Positions 27,746-37,378 of a stretch of DNA of 64,000 nucleotides are shown piece by piece. This DNA is from an uncultured Duodenibacillus sp. Its GTDB lineage: Bacteria > Pseudomonadota > Gammaproteobacteria > Burkholderiales > Burkholderiaceae_F. The first letter of the stretch is position 1. Each line of letters starts with the position of its first letter. The notes under the pieces were generated by a model, which worked only from the letters and a program-made list of their open reading frames with translations, did no database searches and was not told the DNA's origin. The stretch covers positions 1 to 64,000 of the forward strand of contig CALXQS010000004.1 of NCBI GenBank assembly GCA_944390715.1, read 5' to 3'. The translations under genes and the position numbers were made by a program.

Positions 27746-30208
27746 TCAAGACGACACCTTCTTCATCTTGTCGGCAACAAAGGCCAGCAGCATTTCCCTG
27801 CTTTTTTCCTCTCCTGCAAAGCGAATCATGATGCGCGTCTGATCGAGTTTTTCGGGATAGGTGATCTTTTCGATGCGCCCGAGCCCGAAACGCTCGTGCT
27901 CAACGGCATCGCCCACCGTAAAGCCAAGCACCGAAACCGCCTTAGCCTTTTTGATGCTGCCCAAACCGCTTTGAGTCTGACGCACTTCTCCGAGATAATC
28001 GCTTGCCTTGCGCACCCCTGCCTTCTTCCAGGCATCCGAAGAAAGGCTCGCAGCCGATGCCCCAGTGGGCGGCTTGCGGTAGCCGCCGCTGCGTCCTGAC
28101 GATGCGTACGAAGACGTATTCCAGCCCGAGGAACGTTTCTGAGCATAGCCGGAATTTTCCGACCACTGCCTGCCGTATCCGTAGTTGGCCGCATAGGCGC
28201 GTGCTCTGGCTTCGTCTCTGAAGGAGCCTGCTTTGGGCGCCGGATTGAGCTCTCGGATATGCTCAGAGGGGATCTCATCGATAAAGCGCGACTTGTCGTT
28301 GCAGCGCAGGTCGCCATACATCTGTCTTTGAGCGCACCAACTGATGCGCAGCTTGCGCCGCGCCCGCGTCATCGCCACATACATCAGCCGCCGCTCTTCG
28401 CTGATCGCCTTTGCCTCATCCTCATCGGGACGCGCCGAGTGCGGAAAGATTCCTTCCTCAACGCCGATCAGATAGACGTGGTGAAACTCAAGTCCTTTGG
28501 AAGCATGCACGGTCATCAGCTGTACGGCATCGGGCTGCTCGGAACCTTCGTTCTTGTCATCGGCCTCGAGCACTGCCTGAGAGAGAAACCCCTCGAGCGG
28601 CGTCATGGCGCCGCCTTCGAGCACGTCAAAAGCCGGAGCGTTCTCGTCTATATCGTTGTCTTCGTAATAGCCCGAAGCGGCGTTGACGATTTCGCCTAAA
28701 TTTTCCAAGCGAATATCCTTGTCTTTCTGTGCTTCATAGTAGGCCTGAAGCCCGGACATTTCGATGACGACCTTGATCGTGTCGGCCAGCGCAAGGCCTT
28801 CACAGGCTTCCCGCATGCGGGCAATGAGCGCCGTGAAGTTCTGCGTGCGCGACAAAGCCTTGTCTTCGCCGCAGGCTGAAATCGTCTCCCAAAGCGTACG
28901 TCCGCTGGCTCGCGCCGATTCAAGCGCACGCTCAAGCGACGTGGCGCCGATTCCCCGGGGCGGATGGTTGATGACGCGCATCACGCTGGTGTCGTCAGGG
29001 TTGCTCATCACGCGCAGATACGCAGTAACGTCTTTGACCTCGGCGCGATCAAAAAAGCGCAGCCCGCCGTAGATGCGGTATGGAATCGAATTGGCAATGA
29101 GATACTGCTCGATGAGGCGCGACTGGCTGTTGTTGCGATAGAGCACGGCAATGTCTCTGTATTTCAGAGACGAACTCAATGCCGATCGCGTCAGCGTCAG
29201 AATGTCCTGCGTGATGCTGCGGGCTTCGTCACGATCAGACTGCGCGTTGTAGAGATCAATCAGCTCTCCAGAACCCGTATCGGTCCAGAGGTTTTTGCCC
29301 ATGCGTTCGTCATTGTTCGAAATGACCGCATTGGCCGCATCAAGAATATGCGATGTCGAGCGATAGTTCTGTTCGAGCTTGATGATGCTGCCCACGCCGT
29401 AGTCGCGGACGAATTCAGCCATGTTGCCGACGCAGGCGCCTCGAAAAGCATAAATCGACTGATCGTCGTCGCCCACGCAGAAGACGCAGTTCTTATCTAC
29501 GCCGGGCTTTGAGAGCGCCTTGATCCAGCGGTATTGCAGCACATTGGTGTCTTGAAACTCGTCGACCAAAATGTAGCGAAAGCGCTCGGCGTAATGCTCT
29601 CTTAAAAGCGCATTGTGCTCGAGAAGCTCCACGCAGCGCAGCAAAAGTTCGGCGAAATCCACCAGGCCCTCCCGCTGGCATCTGCCTTCATAGGCGCGGT
29701 ACAGGCCGTAGTTCATCTCGTTTTCTTCGCTCATGACGTCAGAGGCCCTTAGGCCTGCTTCCTTGAAGCGATTGATCGAGGCCTGAAACGACTTCGGGTT
29801 GTAGAGCTCGATGTCGATGCCCGCATCTTTCATGATGCGGCGAATCAGTGAGAGCTGGTCGGAAGAATCTATGATCTGAAAGGTTGGCGGAAGGTTCGCT
29901 TCCTGCGCATGAAGACGCAAAATCCGGTGGCAGATGCCGTGAAAGGTCCCGATCCACATGCTCTTGATGTCAAAATTGACCATTGACTCAAGACGCGTAC
30001 GCATCTCGCGAGCGGCCTTATTTGTAAAGGTGACGGCAAGAATCTGCGAAGGCCAGGCCAGCTGCTGGGTCAAAAGCCAGGCAATGCGCGTGGTCAAAAC
30101 CTTGGTTTTGCCCGAGCCCGCTCCAGCCAGAATGAGCGAATTGACGCTGCCGAGCTCCACGGCCTGCCTTTGCATCGGGTTGAGCGTATTGAGATATTCC
30201 GGATTCAT
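27746..30208 (-). CDS. uvrD: UvrD/PcrA-type superfamily 1 DNA helicase
   Basis: 3'-5' helicase acting in nucleotide excision and mismatch repair. Length 820 residues. Motif I is AGAGSGKT (near residues 28-35) after the Q motif LNPMQRQAV; then FTNKAAREM, motif II DEFQDTN, motif III GDDDQSIYAFRGA, QNYRS, motif V VQLMTVHASKGLEFHHV and motif VI EERRLMYVAMTRAR. Residues about 680-760 are a Ser/Gly/Tyr-rich linker. The last 60 residues (VGDAVEHERFGLGRIEKI) are the Tudor-like domain that in PcrA/UvrD contacts RNA polymerase. It diverges from leuS. Confidence 0.95.
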   Translation of the reverse strand: MNPEYLNTLNPMQRQAVELGSVNSLILAGAGSGKTKVLTTRIAWLLTQQLAWPSQILAVTFTNKAAREMRTRLESMVNFDIKSMWIGTFHGICHRILRLHAQEANLPPTFQIIDSSDQLSLIRRIMKDAGIDIELYNPKSFQASINRFKEAGLRASDVMSEENEMNYGLYRAYEGRCQREGLVDFAELLLRCVELLEHNALLREHYAERFRYILVDEFQDTNVLQYRWIKALSKPGVDKNCVFCVGDDDQSIYAFRGACVGNMAEFVRDYGVGSIIKLEQNYRSTSHILDAANAVISNNDERMGKNLWTDTGSGELIDLYNAQSDRDEARSITQDILTLTRSALSSSLKYRDIAVLYRNNSQSRLIEQYLIANSIPYRIYGGLRFFDRAEVKDVTAYLRVMSNPDDTSVMRVINHPPRGIGATSLERALESARASGRTLWETISACGEDKALSRTQNFTALIARMREACEGLALADTIKVVIEMSGLQAYYEAQKDKDIRLENLGEIVNAASGYYEDNDIDENAPAFDVLEGGAMTPLEGFLSQAVLEADDKNEGSEQPDAVQLMTVHASKGLEFHHVYLIGVEEGIFPHSARPDEDEAKAISEERRLMYVAMTRARRKLRISWCAQRQMYGDLRCNDKSRFIDEIPSEHIRELNPAPKAGSFRDEARARAYAANYGYGRQWSENSGYAQKRSSGWNTSSYASSGRSGGYRKPPTGASAASLSSDAWKKAGVRKASDYLGEVRQTQSGLGSIKKAKAVSVLGFTVGDAVEHERFGLGRIEKITYPEKLDQTRIMIRFAGEEKSREMLLAFVADKMKKVSS

Positions 30209-30453
30209 AGATTTTTTTCAAATGTCGCCGACATCGGCAAGGTCGGTTGTGCACCAAAAAATGAGTCCCGATTCTAGCCCAAAGCTTGCCCAGCCAAAGA
30301 GCTTTCGGCCCGCCTCCTTCTCGGCTGCCAGGCAAAGGCAGGGCGCATGGGAGTACGCGCCAATAGATTTCAGGCAAAAGTCTTATACTTCATGGTTCGG
30401 GTCAACATCTTGATCCTCTGGACTCAAATCAACTCTATAAGAAAAGGCGCCAC

Positions 30454-33093
30454 ATGCGCGAAACCTACAGCCCACAAGAAATAGAAGCTCAGGTGCAGGA
30501 CCAATGGCAGAAAGCCGATGCGTACCGCGCTGTTGAGCATGCGGTTGACAAGAACGGCCGCGAAAAACCCAAGTTCTACGTCTGCTCCATGCTGCCCTAC
30601 CCCTCGGGCAAGCTGCATATGGGCCACGTCAGAAACTACACCCTCAACGACGTGTTGTATCGCTATCGCCGCATGAAGGGCTACAACGTGATGACGCCCA
30701 TGGGCTGGGACAGCTTTGGTCTGCCCGCCGAAAACGCCGCTATCTCCAAGAAGGTTGCCCCTGCGGCCTGGACCTATCAGAACATCGCCGACATGAAGGA
30801 GCAGATGCGCCCGCTCGGCCTTGCCTTTGACTGGTCGCGCGAAGTCACCACCTGCAAGCCTGAGTACTACCGCTGGAATCAGTGGATGTTCCTGAAAATG
30901 CTTGAGCGCGGCATTGCCTACCGCAAGACGCAGGTTGTCAACTGGGACCCGGTCGACAAGACGGTTCTCGCCAATGAACAGGTCATCGACGGCCGCGGAT
31001 GGCGCTCCGGCGCTCTCGTAGAAAAGCGCGAGATCCCCGGCTACTATCTCGGCATCACGCAGTATGCCGAAGAGCTTCTGGCCGATCTCGACAAGCTTCA
31101 GGGCTGGCCCGAGCAGGTGCGCCGCATGCAGGAGCACTGGATCGGCAAGAGCGTCGGCGTCAACTTCGGCTTTGCCTATGAAATTGACGGCGAGCAAAAG
31201 CGCCTCAATGTCTACACCACCCGTGCCGACACCATCATGGGCGTAACGTTCGTGGCCATTGCCGCCGAACATCCGCTTGCCAAGCGCCTGGCCCAAGGGC
31301 GTCCTGATCTGCAGGCCTTCATTGATGAATGCGCCAAAGGCTCGGTCTCCGAGGCCGACATGGCCACGATGGAGAAAAAGGGCGTTGCCACGGGCTTTTA
31401 CGTCACGCACCCCTTGAACGGCCGCAAGGTTGAAGTCTGGATCGGCAACTACGTGCTCATGAGCTACGGCGAGGGCGCCGTCATGGGCGTGCCCGCTCAC
31501 GACGAGCGCGACTTTGCCTTTGCCAAGAAATTCGGCATTGAAATCATTCAGGTCTGCCAAGTTGAAGGACAAAGCTTCTCGCCCAATGCCTGGCAGGAGT
31601 GGTACGGCGACAAGACGCTCAACCCCTACTGCGTCAATTCCGGCAAGTACGACGGACTGCATTTCCACGAAGCAGTCGATGCCATCGCCGCCGATCTGGA
31701 GGCCATGGGCGTCGGACGCAAGCAGACGATGTTCAGACTGCGCGACTGGGGCATCTCGCGCCAGCGCTACTGGGGCACGCCGATTCCCATCATCAACTGC
31801 CCGCACTGCGGTCCCGTGCCGGTTCCCGAAAAAGATCTGCCGGTGCTGCTGCCGGAGAATCTCATTCCTGACGGCTCAGGAAATCCGCTCAACAAATGCG
31901 AGGAGTTCCTTGCCTGCAAGTGCCCGAAGTGCGGAGCTGACGCTCGCCGCGAAACCGACACGATGGACACCTTTGTGGACAGTTCGTGGTACTACATGCG
32001 CTACTGCTCGCCGGATGCCGACAAGGCCATGGTCGATGAGCGCAACGACTACTGGTCCCCGATGGATCAGTACATCGGCGGCATCGAACACGCCGTGCTG
32101 CATTTGCTCTATGCCCGCTTCTGGACCAAGGTCATGCGCGATCTCGGCCTGGTGAAGTTCGACGAACCCTTTACGCGGCTCTTTACGCAGGGCATGCTCA
32201 CGGCTGAGTGCTTCTATCGAGAACTGCCCGACGGACACAAGCGCTGGTACTACCCATCTGAAATCGAAATCGAATACGACGACAAGGGACGTCCGTGCCG
32301 CGTCACCTCCAAGGAAGACGGACAGCCCGTTGTATCGGGCGGCATTGAAAAGATGTCCAAGTCCAAGAACAACGTCGTTGAACCGCGCGACATCATCAAG
32401 CAGTTCGGTGCTGATACGGCCCGTACGTTCGTCATGTTTGCCGGTCCTCCTGATCAGTCTGCCGCCTGGTCCAATTCCGGCGCCGAGGGCTCCTACCGCT
32501 TCCTGCGTCGTCTCTGGAACTGGAGCTTCAACCATCAGGCGGAAATCAAGGGCGCGGCACGCGAAGTTGGTCTCGCCAACGCCTCCAAGGCCGTCAAGGC
32601 CCTCGTGCGCGACATTCACCTCACTCTCAAGCAGGCTGAGGCTGACTTCGAGCGCATGCAGTACAACACGGTCGTCTCCGCAGCCATGAAGATGATGAAC
32701 AGCATCGACGGCTTTGCTGAAACGGGCGACATCGCCAGCGCCGCACGCAAGCATGCCGTTTCGATTCTGATCCGCACGCTCTACCCGGTGGCGCCGCACA
32801 TCACTTCGGCTCTCTGGGATGAACTAGGCTTTGCCGCTGAAGAAGGCACTGAACTCATTGACGCTCAGTGGCCGCAGCTCAACGAGTCGGCTCTCGAAGT
32901 CGACGAGGTGAAATACGTCATTCAGGTCAACGGCAAGCTGCGCGGTCAAATCATGGTTGCCGCTTCGGCTTCGCGCGAAGACATTGAAAAGGCCGTGCTC
33001 GCGCATCCCGATGTGGTGCGCTTTGTTGGAGAAGCCACGGTGCGCAAGATCATCGTCGTGCCCAACAAGCTCGTCAACGTCGTTGCGAAGTAA
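30454..33093 (+). CDS. leuS: leucyl-tRNA synthetase
   Basis: Class I synthetase charging tRNA-Leu. HIGH motif as HMGHVRNY (preceded by MLPYPSGKL), the editing CP1 domain with [14 protein letters not shown] and GVPAHDERD, a zinc-type insertion with Cys pairs (NCPHCG, CKCPKCG), and the KMSKS loop KMSKSKNN. The C-terminal anticodon-binding region ends in VNGKLRGQI. Length 879 residues is normal. AAAAGG precedes the ATG. It is monocistronic, with a double terminator. Confidence 0.98.
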   Translation: MRETYSPQEIEAQVQDQWQKADAYRAVEHAVDKNGREKPKFYVCSMLPYPSGKLHMGHVRNYTLNDVLYRYRRMKGYNVMTPMGWDSFGLPAENAAISKKVAPAAWTYQNIADMKEQMRPLGLAFDWSREVTTCKPEYYRWNQWMFLKMLERGIAYRKTQVVNWDPVDKTVLANEQVIDGRGWRSGALVEKREIPGYYLGITQYAEELLADLDKLQGWPEQVRRMQEHWIGKSVGVNFGFAYEIDGEQKRLNVYTTRADTIMGVTFVAIAAEHPLAKRLAQGRPDLQAFIDECAKGSVSEADMATMEKKGVATGFYVTHPLNGRKVEVWIGNYVLMSYGEGAVMGVPAHDERDFAFAKKFGIEIIQVCQVEGQSFSPNAWQEWYGDKTLNPYCVNSGKYDGLHFHEAVDAIAADLEAMGVGRKQTMFRLRDWGISRQRYWGTPIPIINCPHCGPVPVPEKDLPVLLPENLIPDGSGNPLNKCEEFLACKCPKCGADARRETDTMDTFVDSSWYYMRYCSPDADKAMVDERNDYWSPMDQYIGGIEHAVLHLLYARFWTKVMRDLGLVKFDEPFTRLFTQGMLTAECFYRELPDGHKRWYYPSEIEIEYDDKGRPCRVTSKEDGQPVVSGGIEKMSKSKNNVVEPRDIIKQFGADTARTFVMFAGPPDQSAAWSNSGAEGSYRFLRRLWNWSFNHQAEIKGAAREVGLANASKAVKALVRDIHLTLKQAEADFERMQYNTVVSAAMKMMNSIDGFAETGDIASAARKHAVSILIRTLYPVAPHITSALWDELGFAAEEGTELIDAQWPQLNESALEVDEVKYVIQVNGKLRGQIMVAASASREDIEKAVLAHPDVVRFVGEATVRKIIVVPNKLVNVVAK

Positions 33094-33104
33094 AGCATCC
33101 TCGC

Positions 33105-33130
33105 AGGGCTGCTCGCGAACAAGCAGCCCT
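33105..33130 (+). terminator. first hairpin after leuS
   Basis: Perfect 9-bp stem agggctgct/agcagccct; the following bases are A-rich rather than T-rich. Confidence 0.6.
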
Positions 33131-33138
33131 AAAAATTG

Positions 33139-33182
33139 AGCCTAACAGAAAAAGGTTTCCTTTTTTTGTTAGGCTTTTTTTT
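33139..33182 (+). terminator. second, strong intrinsic terminator of leuS
   Basis: Stem agcctaac/gttaggct with extra A/T pairs inside, followed by eight T residues. Confidence 0.88.
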
Positions 33183-33212
33183 CATCATGCGGCCAGCAAA
33201 CCGCAGGCGGCG

Positions 33213-33638
33213 CTACTGATTGGGCGTCAAAAACTGCGCATCAAGCGCCCCCGTGCGCAGCCGCAGCAGATTGACGCGACAGGCCAGCTGCGCATTGCCT
33301 GAGCCGGAGCCAGAACCATAACTTTCAGCAATCCAGCCGCATTCGGAGTCGACAAACTTGTCGAAAGCCTTGTTGGCTTCGGCAAAGGCCCTGACGGCCG
33401 TCTTTTTCTTTTGCACGCGGTCGAGTTCGCGGGCATTGTCCATCACGCGGTCCACAACGTCGTCATAGCGCTTTTTAACGGCATCCAGCTCTTTGTTGAG
33501 GCAGGCGTGAACCTCGACGCCGTTGTCGGCTTTTTTGTAGCACTCGGCAAGCGCATCGGCCGCAGCAGCCGGAAAAGCGGCACAAGCTGCCGCAATCATG
33601 ATTGAGCAGGCGGCGCAAGCCGCAGTATGTCGGCGCAT
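33213..33638 (-). CDS. exported DUF1311/LprI-N-like small protein
   Basis: A 141-residue secreted protein. The N-terminus is a Sec signal (about residues 8-26, CSIMIAAACAAFPAAAADA) with probable cleavage after an Ala. The mature part has the pattern of the DUF1311/LprI N-terminal domain: ECYKKA, HACLNKELDAVKKRYDDVV, SECGWIAE and a final CRVNLLRLR, with four cysteines likely paired. Some members inhibit lysozyme, but this cannot be claimed from sequence. A Gly-Ser repeat (GSGSGSG) lies near residue 110. It is the last gene of the leftward operon after crcB. Confidence 0.75.
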   Translation of the reverse strand: MRRHTAACAACSIMIAAACAAFPAAAADALAECYKKADNGVEVHACLNKELDAVKKRYDDVVDRVMDNARELDRVQKKKTAVRAFAEANKAFDKFVDSECGWIAESYGSGSGSGNAQLACRVNLLRLRTGALDAQFLTPNQ

Positions 33639-33659
33639 GAAAACACTCCTGAAAAAAAA

Positions 33660-34058
33660 TCAATGCAAAATGCTGCGGACAAGCCACATGCCGAACGCCG
33701 TCATCGAAAGGCTTCCCAAAAGGTGCACGCCGGCATGCGCAATCGCTCTCACATAGTCGCCAGCCATCAGCATGGCCACGTTTTCAGCTGAAAACGTTGA
33801 AAAAGTCGTCAGTCCGCCCAAAAAGCCTGTCACGACAAAAAGCTTCACAAGCGGACTAGCTGAAAGGTGTTCGGAGAAAAAAGCAAGCGCCGCGCCGATC
33901 AGAAAGCCGCCGATTAAATTGGCGGCCAGCGTTCCTGCGGGCATCAGCGCCCATTTTGCGTTGAGCGCATAGGAAAGCGCCCAGCGCAAAACGGCTCCGA
34001 GCGCCGCTCCGCAGCCGACTGCAGCAACGACCAGCAGAATCGGGCCATCCTTGGTCAT
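33660..34058 (-). CDS. crcB: CrcB/Fluc fluoride exporter
   Basis: Small four-helix membrane protein, 132 residues, which dimerises to form a fluoride channel. Signatures: GAVLRWALS near residue 20, LAANLIGGFLIG, and VTGFLGGLTTFSTFS with the Phe/Thr-Ser track lining the pore. The ATG at 34058 has GGGAGG just upstream and overlaps the moaE stop as ATGA. No fluoride riboswitch motif is evident, since the gene has no leader of its own. Confidence 0.94.
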   Translation of the reverse strand: MTKDGPILLVVAAVGCGAALGAVLRWALSYALNAKWALMPAGTLAANLIGGFLIGAALAFFSEHLSASPLVKLFVVTGFLGGLTTFSTFSAENVAMLMAGDYVRAIAHAGVHLLGSLSMTAFGMWLVRSILH

Positions 34059-34516
34059 GATGCCTCCCAACGCTTGCGGGCCGCCTCATCGCTTTCTCGG
34101 GCGTCAACCCAGCGTCCGCCCTCAGCGGTCGTCTCCTTTTTCCAAAAGGGCGCTTGTGTCTTCAACCAGTCCATGATGAATTCACTTGCCTCAAAGGCCT
34201 CTCGGCGATGCGTTGAGGTGACGATCGTCAGCACGATCTGCTCTCCTGCAAGAAGCTTTCCCACGCGATGAATGATGACCACATCTTCAATATTCCAGCG
34301 TGCTCGAGCCTTTTGAACGATTTCTTCGAGCGCTTTTTGGGTCATGCCGGGATAGTGCTCAAGCTCCATCTCAAGCACGCCGTCGTCGCCTCTGACGATC
34401 CCTGTGAAGGTCACGGCAGCACCAGCGTTGGACTCGGGTCTTTTGAGCGCTGCAAGCTCCCGAGACACGTCGAAATCTTCGTGCCCCACACGAATTTTCG
34501 TTATTGCCTGCACCAC
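34055..34516 (-). CDS. moaE: molybdopterin synthase catalytic subunit MoaE
   Basis: Large subunit of molybdopterin synthase, inserting two sulfurs into precursor Z with MoaD as donor. 153 residues. Recognisable stretches are GAAVTFTGIVRG, LELEHYPGM-like MELEHYPGMTQKAL, IIHRVGKLLAGE and TSTHRREAFEA; the catalytic lysine is in the KTQAPFWKKE segment. It starts 4 bases after moaD, and its stop overlaps the crcB start. Part of mobB-moeA-moaD-moaE. Confidence 0.96.
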   Translation of the reverse strand: MVQAITKIRVGHEDFDVSRELAALKRPESNAGAAVTFTGIVRGDDGVLEMELEHYPGMTQKALEEIVQKARARWNIEDVVIIHRVGKLLAGEQIVLTIVTSTHRREAFEASEFIMDWLKTQAPFWKKETTAEGGRWVDARESDEAARKRWEAS

Positions 34517-34520
34517 GCCT

Positions 34521-34769
34521 CTAGCCTCCTGTCACCGGCGGAAAAAATGCCGTTTCGGCTCCTTCAGGCACGACGACGTCGTCGGCAGCCATCACGCCGT
34601 CGACAGCCGCACGGATGCGGCGCACCTTCTCAAAAGCCTCGCCGTGCAGCTGAGCGCACGCTTGGCGAACTTCCGCCACCGTAGGCGCTGCAGCAGCGAC
34701 CTCGACGAGCTCTTCACTGAGGCCGACTTCTTCGCGCAGCATCGCGAAATACTTCACTTTTACTTTCAC
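34521..34769 (-). CDS. moaD: molybdopterin synthase sulfur carrier MoaD
   Basis: Ubiquitin-like 82-residue sulfur carrier. The C-terminus ends in the diagnostic double glycine (PPVTGG), which is adenylated and thiocarboxylated before delivering sulfur to MoaE. The N-terminus MKVKVKYFAMLREEVG is typical. It overlaps the moeA stop by 4 bases and is followed by moaE after 4 bases. Confidence 0.95.
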   Translation of the reverse strand: MKVKVKYFAMLREEVGLSEELVEVAAAAPTVAEVRQACAQLHGEAFEKVRRIRAAVDGVMAADDVVVPEGAETAFFPPVTGG

Positions 34770-35971
34770 AGAAACAAGTCTCCGAACGGATAATAGGTCA
34801 CCAGATCTCCTCGGCTGACGAGTCCCCCTGCAGGAATGTCGACCAGTCCGTCAGCCCATGCGCAGCTTGTGAGCACTTGGGAATTCTGCGTATGGTAAAT
34901 ATCCAAGCCTCCCGATTCGTTGCGCCTGACGCGAACGAACTCTTCTCGCGGGCACGGCTTGGTGCGCTCGAAGTCCGCGCGCATCTTCATGGGAAGCGCC
35001 TTGACGCGGCTTCTGCCCTGACATTTGAGGATGTAGGGGCGCGCAAGCATCAAAAACGTCACAAAGCTCGAGACGGGATTGCCGGGCAGTCCGATGAAGG
35101 GCTTGCCGCAGACTTCTCCGAGCGCAAAGGGCTTGCCGGGCTTGAGGGCGATGCGCCACATTTCAATATGGCCGAGCTTTTCGACAGCGGGCTTAATGTG
35201 GTCTTCTTCGCCGACGCTCATGCCGCCCGAAGTGATGATGACGTCGGCCGTCTGAGCCGCGCGCGACAATGCCTCAGTCGTTGCCTCAAGAGAATCGGGC
35301 ACCGTCCCCAAGTCGTAGACCTCGCAGTCAAGGCGACGCAAAAGCGCACGAATCGTATAGCGATTGGAGTTGTAGATGCCGCCTTCTCCCAATGGTTCGC
35401 CAGGAGCGACAAGTTCACTGCCCGAAAAAAACACCCCTACGCGCAGATGCTTGAAAACAGTGACATAACCGACGCCCACGCTGGCAATGAGCCCCAAAAG
35501 TGCGGGCGTAAGCAGCTCTCCCGCATGCGCGGCCGTAGTGCCTGCAGCAATATCGCTGGCAGTCTTTCTAACCCAGACGCCGCTCGGGGCTGGAGCACTG
35601 AAAACGACATCTTCGCCTTCGAGCTTCACATACTCCTGCGCGACAACGGCATCGGCCCCATCGGGCAGCGGCGCTCCGGTAAAAATGCGCGCGCAGGTCC
35701 CCGGCTCAAGCATCGTGCCCTTGCTGCCGGCAGGAATTCTCTGAGAAACAGACAGCCGGACAGGCGCCTCAGCGCAAGCGCTCTCAAGCTCAGAAGAGCG
35801 CACGGCATATCCGTCCATTTGGGAATTGTCCCAGCCAGGGACATTGATGGAGCTGACGACATCCTGCGCAAGCACGCGGCCTTCCGCATACAGAGCAGGA
35901 ACCGTCTCCGTACGTACGACCGGACGGGCACGCTCGAGCAGAATTTCCAGAGCTTCGTTATAGGTGATCAC
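34766..35971 (-). CDS. moeA: molybdopterin molybdenumtransferase MoeA
   Basis: Inserts molybdate into adenylylated molybdopterin. 401 residues in the usual order: DNSQMDGYAV at about residue 50, RIFTGAPLPDGADAVV near 112, the MoCF-like domain with TSGGMSVGEEDH and GKPFALGEVCGKPFIGLPGNPVSS-type motifs (split here by ordinary residues), then the C-terminal barrel. It overlaps the end of mobB by 14 bases and the start of moaD by 4, so the whole operon is translationally coupled. Confidence 0.96.
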   Translation of the reverse strand: MITYNEALEILLERARPVVRTETVPALYAEGRVLAQDVVSSINVPGWDNSQMDGYAVRSSELESACAEAPVRLSVSQRIPAGSKGTMLEPGTCARIFTGAPLPDGADAVVAQEYVKLEGEDVVFSAPAPSGVWVRKTASDIAAGTTAAHAGELLTPALLGLIASVGVGYVTVFKHLRVGVFFSGSELVAPGEPLGEGGIYNSNRYTIRALLRRLDCEVYDLGTVPDSLEATTEALSRAAQTADVIITSGGMSVGEEDHIKPAVEKLGHIEMWRIALKPGKPFALGEVCGKPFIGLPGNPVSSFVTFLMLARPYILKCQGRSRVKALPMKMRADFERTKPCPREEFVRVRRNESGGLDIYHTQNSQVLTSCAWADGLVDIPAGGLVSRGDLVTYYPFGDLFL

Positions 35972-36464
35972 TGTCGGCCTTCAAAGTAACAACAAAATTA
36001 GCAATAGCACCAGGACTGTTGATGTCGAGCTTCGCGATGCCTTCGGGAACTTCCAGATCCGGGTCATCGGTGGCAATCGCCGCTATGCCCGGCATCATCT
36101 GAGCTGAATTTTCAAAATCCTTGCGATGCACCAAAATGCGCGGAATGCCTTCTTCGCCCTTGTAGCCTTCGACCAGCACAATGTCGACGGCATCCATGCG
36201 CTCGAGGATCTCGGCAAGCGGCACGTTGTGCTCCTCAGTTTCACGCATCAGCGCCCAGCGCTTGCGGCCGGCAAGCACCACTTCGCTGGCGCCAGCCGTC
36301 CGAAAGCGCCAGCTGTCCTTGCCGGGACTGTCGAGATCCGTATCGTGATGTGTGCTTTTGACTGCTGAGACAGTGCGCCCGCGGCTCACCAGCCTTGCCA
36401 AAACTTTCTCCATGAGTGTTGTCTTGCCCACGCCAGAGGGGCCGATGAATCCGACAGCAAACAT
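35958..36464 (-). CDS. mobB: MobB, molybdopterin-guanine dinucleotide biosynthesis adaptor
   Basis: GTP-binding adaptor that assists MobA in making the bis-MGD cofactor used by anaerobic oxidoreductases. P-loop GPSGVGKTTL at about residues 8-17; KSTHHDTDLDSPGKDSWRF and VLVEGYKGEE are family signatures. 168 residues from the ATG at 36464, which has AGAGGAG upstream; the longer frame from 36527 adds unrelated residues. First gene of the leftward molybdenum-cofactor operon. moaA, moaC and mobA are not in this window. Confidence 0.94.
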   Translation of the reverse strand: MFAVGFIGPSGVGKTTLMEKVLARLVSRGRTVSAVKSTHHDTDLDSPGKDSWRFRTAGASEVVLAGRKRWALMRETEEHNVPLAEILERMDAVDIVLVEGYKGEEGIPRILVHRKDFENSAQMMPGIAAIATDDPDLEVPEGIAKLDINSPGAIANFVVTLKADSDHL

Positions 36465-36569
36465 TTCAAACTCCTCTTTATTCGGGATCTTTGGAGCATT
36501 GCGCCGTTCGATCCTGAATCTTTGCATTCGTCAATTGGAACGATACTCAAGCATTTTAGCGAGGCTTTC

Positions 36570-36686
36570 CTAGAAACCCTGCTTTTCCAAATATTGATTC
36601 AAGTCGCTGAATGTTACCGCGCCGACGGCCGCTGCAAAAGAAAAGCATGCTCCAAGCAGGGCCAGATGCAAACGCTTTTTTGTCAA
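36570..36686 (-). CDS. possible 38-residue membrane-anchored or secreted peptide
   Basis: Very short frame from TTG 36686 to TAG 36570. Its translation looks like a signal or membrane peptide: basic start (TKKRLH), a hydrophobic core of about 16 residues (LALLGACFSFAAAVGA), then a polar tail ending DLNQYLEKQGF. A GTG at 36725 in the same frame would add 13 residues and has AGGAG upstream, though 14 bases away. The start and reality of the gene are uncertain; the even amphipathic design is the only support. It lies upstream of mobB on the same strand. Confidence 0.3.
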   Translation of the reverse strand: MTKKRLHLALLGACFSFAAAVGAVTFSDLNQYLEKQGF

Positions 36687-36744
36687 ACGAAAAAATTGCG
36701 CATTTGTGTTGAGCGCAGAGCTCACTGCGCTGCCGACTGCTCCT

Positions 36745-36750
36745 TATAAT
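36745..36750 (+). promoter_or_regulatory. -10 element upstream of lptE
   Basis: Consensus TATAAT 48 bases before the lptE start; the matching -35 is poor. Confidence 0.4.
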
Positions 36751-36797
36751 GAAGTCCATTGACAACCGGCCCTTTGGACCTTTTGGACTTGAATCCC

Positions 36798-37310
36798 ATG
36801 AGCTTTTCCCGCCGCAGCCTGCTGACGGCTGCCGCAGTCCTGCCGCTTGCCGGCTGCGGTTTTCGCCTGCGCGGACGCTTTACGCTTCCGTTTGATACGA
36901 TCTACCTCGACATGAACCGCAATACGCCCTTTACGGCGCGCATTGCGCGTCTGCTTCGAGCCGGCTCCAACGTCGCGATCGTCGAGACGCCCGAGAACGC
37001 GCAAGCAGTCATGAAGCTGCTTCGTCAATCGCGCGAGCGCAACATTATTTCCTACAACGCTGACGGCGAAGCACGTGAATATGAGCTCAAGTACGTCGTG
37101 CAGTTCCGTCTGAGCACGCCGCGCGGCACGCAGTATCTGCCCGATACCACTCTCGTTGCCGTGCGCGAAATCACCTACGATGACGATGACTATTTAAGCC
37201 GCGACAATGAAGAGGCCCGCGTCATCAACGAAATGCAGGCCGATCTTGCTACGCAGATCATCCGACGCATCGAACGCGCGCAGCCTGTGACCGAAGAAGA
37301 GCCTCTTTAA
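36798..37310 (+). CDS. lptE: LPS-assembly lipoprotein LptE
   Basis: Outer-membrane lipoprotein that plugs and stabilises the LptD translocon inserting lipopolysaccharide. Signal peptide with lipobox LAGC; the Cys is residue 19, followed by GFRLRGRFTLPF, the family's conserved first strand. 170 residues from ATG 36798. The mature part has the expected alpha/beta pattern and the late ILTYDDD-like EITYDDDDYLSRD. holA follows 68 bases downstream, the conserved order in which leuS-lptE-holA normally sit together; here the leftward mob/moa block is inserted between leuS and lptE. Confidence 0.93.
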   Translation: MSFSRRSLLTAAAVLPLAGCGFRLRGRFTLPFDTIYLDMNRNTPFTARIARLLRAGSNVAIVETPENAQAVMKLLRQSRERNIISYNADGEAREYELKYVVQFRLSTPRGTQYLPDTTLVAVREITYDDDDYLSRDNEEARVINEMQADLATQIIRRIERAQPVTEEEPL

Positions 37311-37378
37311 GCAGACTCTGCGCATAGATTTCGGCTCTTTTTTGTTGTTTTTCAAGGTATTTTCATTTTTCTTGCGTC

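Larger units (their letters stand above)
36465..36797. other. divergent region between mobB and lptE
   Basis: This 333-base stretch holds promoter signals and a possible very small gene. A perfect TATAAT lies at 36745-36750, 48 bases upstream of the lptE ATG, with no good -35 at the standard distance. The mobB ribosome site (AGAGGAG) sits at the left end. The candidate small ORF is listed separately at 36570-36686. Confidence 0.5.
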
